64,000 bases of DNA from Nonomuraea jiangxiensis (GCF_900099965.1 NZ_FNDJ01000006.1:1-64000), one strand, 5' to 3'. Shown: positions 9,697-19,347, numbered from the stretch's first letter. The notes: a model not told the origin generated them from the letters alone. Program-made: numbers and translations.

Positions 9697-10179
9697 TCAG
9701 GAAAGGTTGCCCGCGGTCTCGACCACCAGTGCGGTGGCGAGCGCCGCGATGCCCTCTCCACGGCCGGTGAGGCCGAGCCCGTCCGTAGTGGTGGCGCTGA
9801 CGCTCACAGGAGCGCCCACGGCCGCGCTGAGCGCCTTCTCGGCCTCCGTACGGCGCGGCGCCAGCTTGGGCCGGTTGCCGACCACCTGGATGGCCACGTT
9901 GCCGATCTCGTAGCCGGCGGCCCGCACCTGGCGTGCGGTCTCCTCCAGCAGGGCGGCACCCGAGGCGCCCGCCCAGCGCGGGTCGGCGGTGCCGAACAGC
10001 CGGCCCAGATCGCCGAGGCCGGCGGCCGACAGCAGGGCGTCGCAGGCCGCGTGCGCGGCGGCATCGCCGTCGGAGTGGCCTTCGAGCCCGAGCTCACCCG
10101 GCCAGTGCAGGCCCGCCAGGTTGAGCTCGCGACCCGAGTCTCCCGAAGCGAACGGGTGGACGTCGACTCCGACGCCCAC
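9697..10179 (-). CDS. ispF: 2-C-methyl-D-erythritol 2,4-cyclodiphosphate synthase
   Basis: IspF cyclises CDP-ME 2-phosphate in the non-mevalonate isoprenoid pathway. The 160-residue protein has the metal site GVDVHPF (Asp/His), the [18 protein letters not shown] block with the second histidine, and the C-terminal [18 protein letters not shown] motif. The start is the GTG at 10179, 17 bases after the carD stop, with no separate ribosome-binding site, so translation is probably coupled. ispD, usually between carD and ispF, is absent here. Confidence 0.94.
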   Translation of the reverse strand: MGVGVDVHPFASGDSGRELNLAGLHWPGELGLEGHSDGDAAAHAACDALLSAAGLGDLGRLFGTADPRWAGASGAALLEETARQVRAAGYEIGNVAIQVVGNRPKLAPRRTEAEKALSAAVGAPVSVSATTTDGLGLTGRGEGIAALATALVVETAGNLS

Positions 10180-10196
10180 CCGTGGAAGGTTCGTGT

Positions 10197-10679
10197 TCAG
10201 GAGTTGAGGACCTCGTCGAGAAGGGCCTCGGCCTTGTCCTCATTGGTCTTCTCGGCCAGGGCAAGCTCACTTACGAGGATCTGGCGCGCCTTGGCGAGCA
10301 TGCGCTTCTCACCCGCGGACAGACCACGCTCGCGGTCCCTCCGCCACAGGTCCCGGACGACCTCGGCAACCTTGTTCACATCGCCGGAGGCGAGCTTCTC
10401 CAGATTGGCCTTGTAGCGACGAGACCAGTTGGTGGGCTCTTCCGTGTGCGGCATCCGCAGGACATCGAAAACCCGCTCAAGGCCTTCCTGGCCGACAACA
10501 TCGCGCACACCGACGAGTTCTGCGTTTTCAGCTGGCACCTGGACGGTAAGGTCGCCCTTGTCGACCTTGAGCACCAGGTAGGTCTTTTCCTCACCCTTGA
10601 TGGATCGCGTCGTGATTGCTTCGATCCGAGCAGCCCCATGGTGGGGGTAGACGACAGTGTCGCCGACCTGGAAAGTCAT
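10197..10679 (-). CDS. carD: CarD-family RNA polymerase-binding regulator
   Basis: CarD binds the RNA polymerase beta subunit and upstream promoter DNA and stabilises open complexes; it is usually essential in actinobacteria. The 160-residue product starts [15 protein letters not shown], the conserved Tudor-like RNAP-interacting domain. The helical DNA-binding C-terminal domain begins near [16 protein letters not shown] and includes [16 protein letters not shown]. The ATG at 10679 is preferred over an upstream GTG because it follows GGAAGGGG and matches the family start. Confidence 0.94.
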   Translation of the reverse strand: MTFQVGDTVVYPHHGAARIEAITTRSIKGEEKTYLVLKVDKGDLTVQVPAENAELVGVRDVVGQEGLERVFDVLRMPHTEEPTNWSRRYKANLEKLASGDVNKVAEVVRDLWRRDRERGLSAGEKRMLAKARQILVSELALAEKTNEDKAEALLDEVLNS

Positions 10680-10965
10680 GTGACAAGTACCCCTTCCGCT
10701 GTACTCCAGGGTACCACGCATCCACAGCCTCCCGGAACAGTGAAATCCTCATAACTGCAGGTCAAAGCCGCATATTGGGGCTTGACAAGCGCTCAACTGT
10801 ATGAATCGCATATGCGGACATGGCTAATGACCTGCGGGGGCGCGGATATGACCATGCATTCAGGTGGATATGGTGGGCGCTGCCCATCACGCATGCGAGA
10901 GACCCCCACAAGATCCGCTCATCGCGCATGCGCGAGTCCCGCGTAAGACCAAGGAGAACCCGTCC
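10680..10965. promoter_or_regulatory. Divergent promoter region of carD and the lipoprotein
   Basis: This 286-base intergenic region is less GC-rich than its surroundings. On the plus strand a consensus TTGACA lies at 10782-10787. A 10-bp palindrome CGCATATGCG sits at 10807-10816, and its extended form (10807-10823) matches a site at 19489-19505 in 15 of 17 bases. I did not find a clean -10 element at ideal spacing. Confidence 0.4.
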
Positions 10966-11550
10966 GTGACCAGCCGTCGCTGGATTGTCGTAGCCGCCGC
11001 GTTCTTGGCAGCCCCCGTGCTCGCGGGCTGCGGGGCCGGATTCGACGCCACCACCAACAGGCCGTACAAGCCCAATGAGGCACAGGTGCTCATCGAGCAG
11101 GGCAAATACGGCCATGAGAGCGGCATCAACATCCCGCAGGCGTTCATCCTCGGCCCCGACTCCGGAGCGCAGATCGCCTGGCGCGGGTCCGTACCGATCT
11201 ACCTGAACATCCTCAACACCGCGCCAACCGCCGACACGCTGCAGGCGATCTCCGCGGGCGGCATGGGCACGGTGAAGCTCACGGCCCCGATCCAGCTCCC
11301 GAGCAACCAGCTGGTGAACACCGGCAAGCCCACCCCGCAGATCCTCCTGGAGGGGCTCCCCAAGAGCCTCAGGGGCGGCGAGACCATCCGGCTGGACCTC
11401 CAGTTCGCCAACGCCGGGAGCCTGTCCATGGACGTCCCTGTGGTCACGCGCAGCCGCGAGTACAAGGACTACCCCCCGGCCCCGAACGCCACCCCGGCGC
11501 CCACGCCGACGCCGACGCCGTCCGCCTCCCCGGCGGAAGAGACCCACTGA
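10966..11550 (+). CDS. Exported lipoprotein of unknown function
   Basis: A 194-residue protein with a lipoprotein signal: basic SRR, hydrophobic stretch and a VLAGC lipobox (Cys 22). The mature domain is probably an Ig-like or copper-chaperone-like beta sandwich (PIYLNILNTAPTADTLQAIS, PKSLRGGETIRLDLQFANAG), comparable to actinobacterial lipoproteins that place a conserved domain before a Pro/Thr tail (PAPTPTPTPSASP). The GTG at 10966 has AAGGAG 10 bases upstream. It faces regX3 across a strong shared terminator. Confidence 0.75.
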   Translation: MTSRRWIVVAAAFLAAPVLAGCGAGFDATTNRPYKPNEAQVLIEQGKYGHESGINIPQAFILGPDSGAQIAWRGSVPIYLNILNTAPTADTLQAISAGGMGTVKLTAPIQLPSNQLVNTGKPTPQILLEGLPKSLRGGETIRLDLQFANAGSLSMDVPVVTRSREYKDYPPAPNATPAPTPTPTPSASPAEETH

Positions 11551-11560
11551 GGGCGCGCGA

Positions 11561-11602
11561 AACCCTCGTTCCGGTACGTCACCGCGTACCGGAACGAGGG
11601 TT
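11561..11602. terminator. Strong bidirectional terminator
   Basis: AACCCTCGTTCCGGTAC (11561-11577) and GTACCGGAACGAGGGTT (11586-11602) form a perfect 17-bp stem around an 8-base loop. It lies between two convergent genes, ending 1 base before the regX3 stop codon. Confidence 0.85.
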
Positions 11603-11603
11603 C

Positions 11604-12296
11604 TCACTCCTCCACTGCGTCGAACTTGTAGCCCAGGCCGCGCACGGTCAGGATGCAGCGCGGGTTGGACGGATCTGACTCGATCTTGGCGCGCAGGCGC
11701 TTGACGTGCACGTCCAGGGTCTTGGTGTCGCCCACGTAGTCGGCGCCCCAGACGCGGTCGATGAGCTGGCCCCGGGTCAGCACCCGCCCGGCGTTGCGCA
11801 GCAGCACCTCCAGCAGCTCGAACTCCTTGAGCGGGAGCTGCACCTGCTCGCCCCGCACCGCGACGACGTGCCGGTCCACGTCCATCCGCACCGGGCCGAC
11901 GGCCAGCACCGCCGTCTCCAGCTCCTCCACGACGTCGCCCTGGCGGCGCAGCACCGCGCGGATGCGGGCCACGAGCTCCCGCGAGGAGAACGGCTTGGTC
12001 ACGTAGTCGTCGGCGCCCAGCTCCAGGCCCACGACCTTGTCGATCTCGCTGTCCTTGGCGGTCAGCATGATGACCGGGACCTTGGAGCGCTGGCGCAGCG
12101 AGCGGCACACCTCCGTACCGGGCAATCCCGGCAGCATCAGGTCGAGCAGCACCAGATCCGCGCCGTTACGGTCGAAAGTGTCGAGCGCCTCGGGCCCGGT
12201 CGCCGCGACCGACACCTCGAAGCCCTCCTTGCGCAGCATGTAGGACAGGGCGTCGGAGAACGACTCCTCGTCCTCCACGACGAGTACGCGAGTCAC
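11604..12296 (-). CDS. regX3: Response regulator RegX3/PhoP (phosphate response)
   Basis: An OmpR/PhoB-family DNA-binding regulator of 230 residues. The receiver domain has the acidic pair in VVEDEES, the phospho-acceptor Asp in LVLLDLMLPG, the Thr in VIMLTAKD and the Lys in YVTKPFSSREL. The winged-helix C-terminus shows LPLKEFELLEVLL and TKTLDVHVKRLRAKIE. It is paired with the SenX3-like kinase 70 bases upstream, with phoU divergent and gpm, ybjN and mshA beyond. This arrangement matches the mycobacterial phosphate-sensing locus and suggests control of phosphate-starvation genes. Confidence 0.93.
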   Translation of the reverse strand: MTRVLVVEDEESFSDALSYMLRKEGFEVSVAATGPEALDTFDRNGADLVLLDLMLPGLPGTEVCRSLRQRSKVPVIMLTAKDSEIDKVVGLELGADDYVTKPFSSRELVARIRAVLRRQGDVVEELETAVLAVGPVRMDVDRHVVAVRGEQVQLPLKEFELLEVLLRNAGRVLTRGQLIDRVWGADYVGDTKTLDVHVKRLRAKIESDPSNPRCILTVRGLGYKFDAVEE

Positions 12297-12366
12297 GAGC
12301 GGCTCTCCTTCGCCGGCCTCACGTCCCGCAGGGGGCCGCGTCCGATGGTTGGTTGGCTTGCCTCAG

Positions 12367-13539
12367 TCACAGGGCTGTCTCCAGGGGAATCGAGGGTGGT
12401 ACGGGTACCGCCGTGCCGCCGAAGGCGGGCAGACGGAGTGTGAAGGTGGAGCCGGACCCTTCCTTGCTCCAGACGGACACCTCGCCCGCGTGCGCGGCGG
12501 CGACGTGCTTGACGATGGCGAGACCGAGCCCGGTCCCGCCGGTCGCGCGCGACCTGGCCGCGTCGACGCGGAAGAAGCGCTCGAAGATCCGCTCCAGGGA
12601 TTCCTCGGGAATGCCGATGCCCTGGTCGCTGACACTGATCTCCACCGAGTCGCCCGCCGGCCGCACGCTGACGACGACGCGGGTGTGCTCGGGGCTGTAG
12701 GCGACGGCGTTGTCGATCAGGTTGCGCAGCGCGGTGAGGAGCAGTTCGTCGTCACCCCAGATGCGCAGGCCCTCGGTGCCGCCGGAGACGAGCGTGATGT
12801 CCTTGGCGACGGCCTTGGTGTTGCAGTGGTCGATGGCGTCGTGGATCGCCTCGTCGATCGAGACCTGACCCGGCGTCGGAATGGGCTCGGCGCCCTGGAT
12901 CCTGCTGAGCGTGATCAGGTCCTGTACGAGGTAGGTGAGCCGGGCGGCCTCGTGCTGCATGCGCCCGGCGAAGCGAGTGACCGCCTCGGGGTCGTCTGCG
13001 GCGTCCTGGATGGTCTCGGCCAGCAGGCTCAGCGCGCCCACCGGGGTCTTCAGCTCGTGGCTGACGTTGGCGACGAAGTCACGGCGTACCGCCTCGACCC
13101 TGACCCGCTCGGTCTGGTCCTCGGCGAGCACCAGCACCTGGCCGTGGGAGCCGAGCGGGGCCACGCGGACGGCGAAGTTCGTCGTCTCCTGGCCGAACTT
13201 GTGCCCGGCGACGTCGATCTCGCTCTCCCGGATCTCGCCGTCCCTGCGCACCTGCCTGGCCAGCGCGAGCAGCTCGGCCGCCATCAGCCGATCCCCCTTG
13301 ACCAGCCCGAACGCCCGCGCCGCCGAACTGGCGCGGAGCACCTTGTCGTGCGCGTCGAGCACCACCGCCGACGAGGGGAGCACGGCCAGCACGGACGCCA
13401 CCCCCTGCGGCAGCGCGGCCCCCGTCTCCACGGCGTCGGTGGTGTCGACCCGGCTGCGGGTCTCTATCTGATTGCGATAGAACAGGATCGCCAGGGCGCC
13501 CACGACGAACCCGGCCAGGGCCGCCAAGCTCATGGCCAT
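12367..13539 (-). CDS. senX3: Sensor histidine kinase SenX3/PhoR
   Basis: A membrane histidine kinase for phosphate limitation, about 390 residues. It has one N-terminal membrane helix (LAALAGFVVGALAILFY), a PAS-like domain (about 55-160), the H-box FVANVSHELKTPVGAL, the N-box LRNLIDNAVAY and the G-boxes DQGIGIPEE and GTGLGLAIVKHV. Two ATGs are possible: 13548, only 1 base after GGAGG, and 13539, 10 bases after it; the latter is chosen for spacing. The single helix and missing extracellular domain fit SenX3, which responds through PhoU and the Pst transporter. Confidence 0.92.
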   Translation of the reverse strand: MAMSLAALAGFVVGALAILFYRNQIETRSRVDTTDAVETGAALPQGVASVLAVLPSSAVVLDAHDKVLRASSAARAFGLVKGDRLMAAELLALARQVRRDGEIRESEIDVAGHKFGQETTNFAVRVAPLGSHGQVLVLAEDQTERVRVEAVRRDFVANVSHELKTPVGALSLLAETIQDAADDPEAVTRFAGRMQHEAARLTYLVQDLITLSRIQGAEPIPTPGQVSIDEAIHDAIDHCNTKAVAKDITLVSGGTEGLRIWGDDELLLTALRNLIDNAVAYSPEHTRVVVSVRPAGDSVEISVSDQGIGIPEESLERIFERFFRVDAARSRATGGTGLGLAIVKHVAAAHAGEVSVWSKEGSGSTFTLRLPAFGGTAVPVPPSIPLETAL

Positions 13540-13621
13540 CTCACTCATGCCTCCGATGGTAGGTGGCCTTTTCCCAGCGGCAGACCCTCCCATCAGCGGA
13601 TGAACGCCTCTTTCCTGGAAA

Positions 13622-13654
13622 GTTCATCTGACTGTAGAAGTTCGTTCATTGATC
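13622..13654. promoter_or_regulatory. PHO-box-like direct repeats
   Basis: Three adjacent 11-bp units, GTTCATCTGAC, TGTAGAAGTTC and GTTCATTGATC, lie in the senX3-phoU intergenic region. The first and third match the actinomycete PhoP direct-repeat consensus (GTTCAnnnG-like) and are exactly 22 bases apart. The site ends 19 bases before the phoU start and probably mediates autoregulation by RegX3/PhoP. Confidence 0.6.
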
Positions 13655-13672
13655 GGCACGTACGGTAATAGC

Positions 13673-14317
13673 ATGCGCGACGCGTACCATGAAGAACTTG
13701 ATCTGCTGACTGACAAGCTGGTCCAGATGACCAGCCTCGTCCGATCGGCCATCTCGCGTGCCACCACGGCCCTTCTCGACGCCGACCTCCAGCTCGCCGA
13801 GAGCGTCATTTCCCGTGACGAGGAAGTGAACGCGGTGTTCGCCGACATCGAGTCGTCGATCTTCGACTTGATGGCCAGGCAGCAGCCGGTCGCGGTGGAC
13901 CTGCGGATGGTCATCACGGCGCTGCGCATGGGCACTGACCTTGAGCGTATGGGCGACCTCGCGGTCCATGTCGCCAAGGTAGCCCGTCTCCGCCACCCGG
14001 AGTCGGCGATCCCGCCGGAGATCCGCTCGACCATCCTGGAGATGGGACAGATCGCGGAGAACATCGTCACCAAGGCGGGCAGTTGCGTGGCCTCCAGGGA
14101 CGTGGACTCGGCGCTGGAGCTGGAGCAGGACGACGACGCGATGGACCGGCTGCACCGTCGGCTGTTCAGGAACATTTTGAGCAAGGAATGGCCGCACGGG
14201 GTCGAGCCGGCGATCGACATCACGTTGATCGGCCGCTATTACGAGCGGTACGCCGACCACGCGGTACGGGTGGCGGCGGACGTGGTCTACCTGGTCACGG
14301 GTTCCCGCCCGAGCTGA
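13673..14317 (+). CDS. phoU: Phosphate signalling protein PhoU
   Basis: A 214-residue, all-helical metal-binding protein that links the Pst phosphate transporter to the SenX3/PhoR kinase. Both repeats of the PhoU domain are present, with the signature acidic motifs MGTDLERMGDLAVHVAK and IGRYYERYADHAVRVA. The ATG at 13673 (MRDAYHEELDLL) is chosen because it matches family N-termini. It is divergent from senX3, with the PHO-box-like repeats between them. Confidence 0.94.
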   Translation: MRDAYHEELDLLTDKLVQMTSLVRSAISRATTALLDADLQLAESVISRDEEVNAVFADIESSIFDLMARQQPVAVDLRMVITALRMGTDLERMGDLAVHVAKVARLRHPESAIPPEIRSTILEMGQIAENIVTKAGSCVASRDVDSALELEQDDDAMDRLHRRLFRNILSKEWPHGVEPAIDITLIGRYYERYADHAVRVAADVVYLVTGSRPS

Positions 14318-14445
14318 CCCCCCTCGCGGGTCACCGGCCGGCAATCAAGGGCCCATCTCCGGCCCCGCACTCGGCCAAGTGTCCGCGGAACCCCCGAACA
14401 CGCCGTGGTCATGGGCCTAGCATCGACCGCGGACAGACCGGCGAC

Positions 14446-14480
14446 GAAACCGGGTGGAGGAACGGCCTCCATCCGGTTTC
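14446..14480. terminator. Terminator between phoU and gpmA
   Basis: GAAACCGGGTGGAGG (14446-14460) pairs with CCTCCATCCGGTTTC (14466-14480). The 15-bp stem has one G-U type position and a 5-base loop. It lies between two convergent genes. There is no long U-run, as is common in actinobacteria. The rest of 14318-14541 shows no gene. Confidence 0.65.
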
Positions 14481-14541
14481 GGCATTTCCGGGCGGCGTCG
14501 CGCGGGGTCAGCGGCCGGGCGGCCGCTGACGGTGCGCGGGA

Positions 14542-15285
14542 TCAGCGGCCCTGGTTGGCCACGGCCTCGATGGCCGCCTTGGCGGCCTCCGGGTCCAGGT
14601 ATTCGCCCCCCGGGCGGGTGGGCCGGAAGTCCGCGTCGAGCTCGTAGACCAGGGGGATGCCCGTCGGGATGTTGAGGCCGGCGATCTTCTCGTCGCTGAT
14701 GCCGTCCAGGTGCTTGACCAGGGCCCGCAGCGAGTTGCCGTGCGCCGCCACCAGGACCGTGCGGCCCGCCGCCAGGTCGGGGACGATCTCGTCGTACCAG
14801 TAGGGGAGCATGCGCTCCACCACGTCCTTCAGGCACTCCGTGCGGGGCATGAGCTCCGGGGGCAGCAGGGCGTAGCGGGGGTCGCCGGCCTGGGAGTATT
14901 CGTCGTCGTCGGCGATCGGGGGCGGCGGCACGTCGTAGGAGCGGCGCCACAGCATGAACTGCTCGTCACCGAACTCCTCCCTGGTCTGCGCCTTGTTCTT
15001 GCCCTGCAGCGCGCCGTAGTGGCGCTCGTTGAGCCGCCAGCTCCGCTTCACCGGGAGCCAGATCCGGTCCGCCTCCGCCAGGGCGAGCTGGGCGGTCTGG
15101 ATGGCCCTGGTCAGCAGGCTGGTGTGGACGACGTCCGGGCGCAGCCCGTTGTCCGTGAGGAGCCGGCCGCCGCGACGGGCCTCGTCCTCGCCTTTGGCCG
15201 ACAGGCTCACGTCCACCCAGCCGGTGAACAGGCCCTTCGCGTTCCAGTCGCTCTCGCCGTGCCTTAGCAGCACCAAAGTCGCCAT
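14542..15285 (-). CDS. gpmA: 2,3-bisphosphoglycerate-dependent phosphoglycerate mutase
   Basis: A glycolytic enzyme interconverting 3- and 2-phosphoglycerate. 247 residues, the usual length. The catalytic phospho-histidine is in [12 protein letters not shown], the second histidine in [17 protein letters not shown], and GalP-type substrate motifs [12 protein letters not shown] and [11 protein letters not shown] are present. The ATG at 15285 ([11 protein letters not shown]) is the family start. Its position next to ybjN and mshA on one side and phoU-senX3-regX3 on the other matches the mycobacterial gene order. Confidence 0.95.
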   Translation of the reverse strand: MATLVLLRHGESDWNAKGLFTGWVDVSLSAKGEDEARRGGRLLTDNGLRPDVVHTSLLTRAIQTAQLALAEADRIWLPVKRSWRLNERHYGALQGKNKAQTREEFGDEQFMLWRRSYDVPPPPIADDDEYSQAGDPRYALLPPELMPRTECLKDVVERMLPYWYDEIVPDLAAGRTVLVAAHGNSLRALVKHLDGISDEKIAGLNIPTGIPLVYELDADFRPTRPGGEYLDPEAAKAAIEAVANQGR

Positions 15286-15340
15286 GGCGCCAATCCTACG
15301 GTTTTCCGGCTTCGGGGAGGTTGCGAGGTCCGCCGCCGCG

Positions 15341-15820
15341 TCACCGGTCCGGATCGGCGAAGCGGGCGAAGGCCCGCAGATTGGCCAGGGACTCTCCGCG
15401 CTTCGCACGCCACTCCCACTCGCGCCTGATCGAGGAGGCGAACCCCAGCTCCAGCGCCCGGTCGAACCATTCGTCCGCGTACGTCAGCACGCAGCCCAGG
15501 AGCCGGTCGACCTCCTCCTCCGTGACGGCCGCCGGCGGGACCCGGCCCACGAGATAGACGTCGCCGACGGGGTCGAGGGAGAAGTGCACGCCGTACATGG
15601 AGCCGTTCTTGCCGAGCAGCCAGCGGTAGAACTCCTCGTGGTTCTCGTCCGGCTGGCGGCAGAAGAAGGCCTCGACGTGCAGCTCCCGCTCCCCCGCGAT
15701 CAGCCAGGTCATGGTGGCGAGCTTGTGTTGCCCGGGAAGTTTCACCAGGAACGCCCCGGGCCGCGGCTCGTCGTAGGAGACGTCCGCGGTCTTGAGCGCG
15801 GCTTCGACGACATCACGCAT
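15341..15820 (-). CDS. YbjN-domain protein
   Basis: 159 residues of the YbjN family, which resembles type III secretion chaperone-like folds; its biochemical function is not established. Recognisable features are the [32 protein letters not shown] strand pattern and [23 protein letters not shown] near the C-terminus. It is the positional counterpart of mycobacterial Rv0487 between mshA and gpm1. It is probably cotranscribed with mshA, whose stop is 22 bases upstream. Confidence 0.85.
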   Translation of the reverse strand: MRDVVEAALKTADVSYDEPRPGAFLVKLPGQHKLATMTWLIAGERELHVEAFFCRQPDENHEEFYRWLLGKNGSMYGVHFSLDPVGDVYLVGRVPPAAVTEEEVDRLLGCVLTYADEWFDRALELGFASSIRREWEWRAKRGESLANLRAFARFADPDR

Positions 15821-15842
15821 GCCGACAGGATAGGAGCCGGAG

Positions 15843-17120
15843 CTAGAGGTTCACCGCCACCGGGGACTTGTGCAGGTTCGCGATGGCGGCCACGTACACC
15901 TCCAGCAGCCGCGACGCCGTCGCCTGCCAGCCGAACGCCGCCGCGTGGGCGCACGCGCCCTGCGACAGCTCCTCCCGCCGGCGCGGCGCGGTCAGCAGGC
16001 CGTGCAGCGCGCGGGCCCAATCCGCCGGATCGTGGCCGTCCACGAGCACGCCCGACACCCCGTCCCGTACGGCGGTGCGAAGCCCTCCCACGGCGGCGGC
16101 CGCCACCGGGGTCCCACAAGCCTGGGACTCCAGGGCCACCAGCCCGAAGGACTCGCTGTACGAGGGCACGACGGTCAGCGAGGCCGCCCGGTACCAGTCG
16201 GCCAGTTCCTCCTGGGGAGCGGGCGGCACGAGGCGGACGACGTCGGAGAGGCCCAGCTCGGCGGCCAGTTCGGTGAGGAACGAGGGCCGGGCCAGGCCGT
16301 TGCCCGAGGGCCCGCCGACGCAGGCCACCACCAGGCGCTCGCGCATCGACGGGTCGTCGATGAGCATCCTGGAGGCCGCGCGCAGCAGCACGTCCGGCGC
16401 CTTGAGCGGCTGGATCCGGCCCACGAACAGCAGCACGTGGGCGCCCTGCGGCAGTCCCAGCCGGTCCCTGGCGACCGCCTGGGAGCCGGGCCGGAAGACG
16501 GCGAGGTTGACGCCGGGGTTCACGACGGCGACCCGCTGCTCGGGGGCTCCGTACAGGTCGACGAGCTCACGGGCCTCGTCCACGGTGTTGGCCACGAGGC
16601 GGTCGGCGATCTCCACGACCTGTTCCTCGCCCACCACGCGGGCCCGCGGCTCGGGCTTGTCGCCCCGGGCCAGCAGCAGGTTCTTGACCTTGGCCATGGT
16701 GTGCATGGTGTGCACGAGCGGCACGCCCCAGCGCTCCTTGGCCAGCCAGCCGACCTGGCCGGACAGCCAGTAGTGGGAGTGGATGAGGTCGTAGCGGCCC
16801 GGGTCGTACATGGCCTCGGTGCGCAGCACCTCCGACAGGAAGGCGCAGAGCTGGGCCGGCAGGTCGGCCCGGTCCATCTCCTCGTAGGGGCCCGCCGTGA
16901 GGTGGCGCACGAGGACGCCCGGGGCGAGTTCGGCCACGGGTGGCAGGTGGCGCGCGGTGGCCCGGGTGAAGATCTCGACCTCCACGCCGAGCTGAGCCAG
17001 CCGTTTGGCGGACTCGACGATGTACACGTTCATGCCGCCGGCGTCGCCCGTTCCGGGCTGGTCCAAGGGCGACGTGTGCATGCTGATGGTCGCGACCCGG
17101 TTGACCCGCCGTCGCCTCAC
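15843..17120 (-). CDS. mshA: D-inositol-3-phosphate glycosyltransferase MshA
   Basis: The first committed enzyme of mycothiol synthesis; it joins UDP-GlcNAc to inositol 3-phosphate. 425 residues, a GT-B family 4 glycosyltransferase. The N-terminal domain has [23 protein letters not shown], where inositol phosphate and UDP are bound. The C-terminal domain has [17 protein letters not shown] and the [19 protein letters not shown] donor motif. The start is the GTG at 17120 after GGAGGTGG. The presence of mycothiol synthesis confirms an actinobacterium. Confidence 0.95.
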   Translation of the reverse strand: MRRRRVNRVATISMHTSPLDQPGTGDAGGMNVYIVESAKRLAQLGVEVEIFTRATARHLPPVAELAPGVLVRHLTAGPYEEMDRADLPAQLCAFLSEVLRTEAMYDPGRYDLIHSHYWLSGQVGWLAKERWGVPLVHTMHTMAKVKNLLLARGDKPEPRARVVGEEQVVEIADRLVANTVDEARELVDLYGAPEQRVAVVNPGVNLAVFRPGSQAVARDRLGLPQGAHVLLFVGRIQPLKAPDVLLRAASRMLIDDPSMRERLVVACVGGPSGNGLARPSFLTELAAELGLSDVVRLVPPAPQEELADWYRAASLTVVPSYSESFGLVALESQACGTPVAAAAVGGLRTAVRDGVSGVLVDGHDPADWARALHGLLTAPRRREELSQGACAHAAAFGWQATASRLLEVYVAAIANLHKSPVAVNL

Positions 17121-17271
17121 TCGACACCACCTCCAACTTTGTTACAACTGTCTAGATTTTTCCGACATTCCCGACTCCTAGCCACCACCGGGGGTGACGG
17201 ATGCCCGATTTAGGGGTATTTGTCGGCACCGCAGGCCGACGGTGCCGGGCCCGGCTGGCAGGATGTTCCGC

Positions 17272-18015
17272 ATGCGGAAAACGGCTGTGGTGACCGGTGC
17301 GAGCAGCGGCATAGGAGAGGCGACCGCGCGGCGGCTGGCCTCCGAGGGATACGACGTGGTGGCGGGCGCCCGGCGCCGCGACCGGCTGGACAAGCTGGCC
17401 TCGGAAGCGCCCTCGATCAGGCCGGTGACGCTCGACGTGACCTCGCAGGAGTCGGTCGACGCGCTGGCGGACACCCTTGAGCGCTGCGACGTGCTGGTCA
17501 ACAACGCGGGCGGCGCCCTCGGCCTGGAGTCCGTGGCGGAGGCCCGGCCGGAGGACTGGCAGCAGATGTACGACACCAACGTGCTCGGCTCCCTGCGCGT
17601 GACCCAGGCGCTGCTCCCCCGGCTGGTCGAGTCGGGCGACGGCGTGCTGGTGATGCTGACCTCGACGGCTGCGCTGGTGTCCTACGAGGGCGGCGGCGGT
17701 TACGTCGCGGCCAAGCACGCCCAGCGCACGATGGCCGAGACGCTGCGCCTGGAGCTGGTCGGGCAGCCGGTGCGGATCGTGGAGATCGCGCCGGGCCTGG
17801 TGCGGACCGAGGGGTTCGCGGTCACCCGGTTCCGCGGTGACCAGGCGGCGGCCGACCGCGTCTACGAGGGTGTGCCGGACCCGCTGACCGCCGACGACGT
17901 GGCCGACGCCATCGCCTGGTGCGTGACGCGCCCCTCCCACGTGAACATCGACCGCGTCGTCATGCGCCCCCGCGCCCAGGCCGCCCAGCACAAGCTGCAT
18001 CGCGTCAGTGACTGA
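17272..18015 (+). CDS. Short-chain dehydrogenase/reductase
   Basis: A classical SDR oxidoreductase, 247 residues; the substrate is unknown. The cofactor motif is TGASSGIG, NNAG is present (VLVNNAGGALG), the catalytic Ser is in LTSTAAL, and the Tyr-Lys pair is YVAAKHA, an atypical YxxxK with G-Y-V-A-A-K. The acidic or basic position after beta-2 (AGARRRDRL) favours NADPH. The ATG at 17272 follows GGCAGGAT. The gene overlaps the next by 8 bases and is divergent from mshA. Confidence 0.9.
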   Translation: MRKTAVVTGASSGIGEATARRLASEGYDVVAGARRRDRLDKLASEAPSIRPVTLDVTSQESVDALADTLERCDVLVNNAGGALGLESVAEARPEDWQQMYDTNVLGSLRVTQALLPRLVESGDGVLVMLTSTAALVSYEGGGGYVAAKHAQRTMAETLRLELVGQPVRIVEIAPGLVRTEGFAVTRFRGDQAAADRVYEGVPDPLTADDVADAIAWCVTRPSHVNIDRVVMRPRAQAAQHKLHRVSD

Positions 18016-18871
18016 GCCCGCCCGGCCGGGCAGGCGTTCGGCCCCCTCGACCGGCAGGCCGGTCGGCTCGATCACCCGGGGGACGACCGCGCACAACCGG
18101 CTGCGGCGCTGCGACCGGTGGATCGCCGCCGTGCACGGCCGCTCGCTGCGCGCCGCCGACCGCCCGCTCGTGGTGGACCTCGGGTACGGGGCCTCGCACG
18201 CCACGCCGCTGGAGCTGTTCACGCGCATGCGGCGGGTGGCGCCCGGCGTCGAGGTCGTGGGCATCGAGATCGATCCGGCCCGGGTGGCGCTGGCGAAGCC
18301 GTACGAACGGCAGGGGCTGACCTTCCTGCTGGGCGGCTTCGAGCTGCCCGTGCCGCGCCCGCCCACCCTGGTCCGGGCCTTCAACGTGCTCAGGCAGTAC
18401 AGCGAGGCCGAGGCGTGGCACTACTGGGACGTGCTCAGGGCCAGGCTGGCCCCGGGCGGCGTCCTGGTCGAGGGGACCTGCTCCGAGAACGGGCGGCGCG
18501 CGGTCTGGGTGGGACTGTCGCGGGAAGGGCCGCAGACGATCACGTTCTCCGCCCGTTTCAGCGCTTTCGAGCGGCCTTCCGACCTGGCCGACCGGCTGCC
18601 GAAGACGCTCATCCACCGGAACGTGCCGGGTGAGCGCATCCACGGCTTCCTGAGCGACTTCGACCACGCCTGGGCGGTCAGCGCCCCTTACGGGGCTCAT
18701 GGGGCACGGCAGCGCTGGCTGGCCGCGGTGCGGCTGTTGTCCGGTTCCTGGCCCGTACCCCTGCGGCCGCCGCTGGGCGGGCCCGCCCGGTGGCGCCTCG
18801 GCGAGCTGACCCTGCCGTGGTCGGCCGTCGATCCGCGTCAGCCCGCCAGGCGCGCCTCGAACACGGCGTAG
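18008..18871 (+). CDS. SAM-dependent class I methyltransferase
   Basis: A 287-residue protein with a Rossmann-type SAM site: motif [17 protein letters not shown] and motif [18 protein letters not shown]-terminal half with no clear substrate domain follows. DLGYG in place of the usual DLGCG is typical of this actinobacterial group. The start is the GTG at 18008, overlapping the dehydrogenase stop by 8 bases, so translation is probably coupled. Its last 34 bases overlap the convergent macrodomain gene. Confidence 0.82.
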   Translation: MTEPARPGRRSAPSTGRPVGSITRGTTAHNRLRRCDRWIAAVHGRSLRAADRPLVVDLGYGASHATPLELFTRMRRVAPGVEVVGIEIDPARVALAKPYERQGLTFLLGGFELPVPRPPTLVRAFNVLRQYSEAEAWHYWDVLRARLAPGGVLVEGTCSENGRRAVWVGLSREGPQTITFSARFSAFERPSDLADRLPKTLIHRNVPGERIHGFLSDFDHAWAVSAPYGAHGARQRWLAAVRLLSGSWPVPLRPPLGGPARWRLGELTLPWSAVDPRQPARRASNTA

Positions 18872-19347
18872 GCCGCGCTGTCGAACAGCACGAACCGCAC
18901 GTCCTCCACCGAGGTCCCGGCCTGCCGCACCGCCTCCAGGGCGATCCGGGCGGCGTCGTCCATCGGCCACCGGTAGATCCCGGTCGAGATGGCGGGGAAG
19001 GCCACCGACTTCGCCCCCAGCTCGTCGGCCACCCGCAGCGACTCGCGGTAGCAGGAGGCCAGCAGCTCCGAACGGTCCTCCGAGGCGGAATGGACCGGCC
19101 CGACCGTGTGGATCACCCAGCGGGCGGGCAGCCGCCCGGCGGTCGTGGCCACCGCCTGGCCGGTCGGCAGGCCCCGGGCGTACCGGGAGGCGCGCAGCTT
19201 CCTGCACTCCTCCAGGATCTCCGGCCCGCCACGGCGGTGGATGGCGCCGTCCACGCCCCCGCCGCCCAGGAGGGAGGAGTTGGCGGCGTTGACGACGGCG
19301 TCCACCCGCTGCGCGGTGATGTCGCCCTGGACCAGCGTGATCTCCAT
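18838..19347 (-). CDS. Macrodomain protein (O-acetyl-ADP-ribose deacetylase-like)
   Basis: 169 residues forming a single macrodomain of the YmdB/MacroD type, which hydrolyses O-acetyl-ADP-ribose or removes ADP-ribose from proteins. The ADP-ribose site is visible: [35 protein letters not shown] and [12 protein letters not shown]. The start [11 protein letters not shown] at 19347 matches the family; the open frame continues upstream but has no motif. The 3' end overlaps the convergent methyltransferase gene by 34 bases. Confidence 0.9.
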   Translation of the reverse strand: MEITLVQGDITAQRVDAVVNAANSSLLGGGGVDGAIHRRGGPEILEECRKLRASRYARGLPTGQAVATTAGRLPARWVIHTVGPVHSASEDRSELLASCYRESLRVADELGAKSVAFPAISTGIYRWPMDDAARIALEAVRQAGTSVEDVRFVLFDSAAYAVFEARLAG

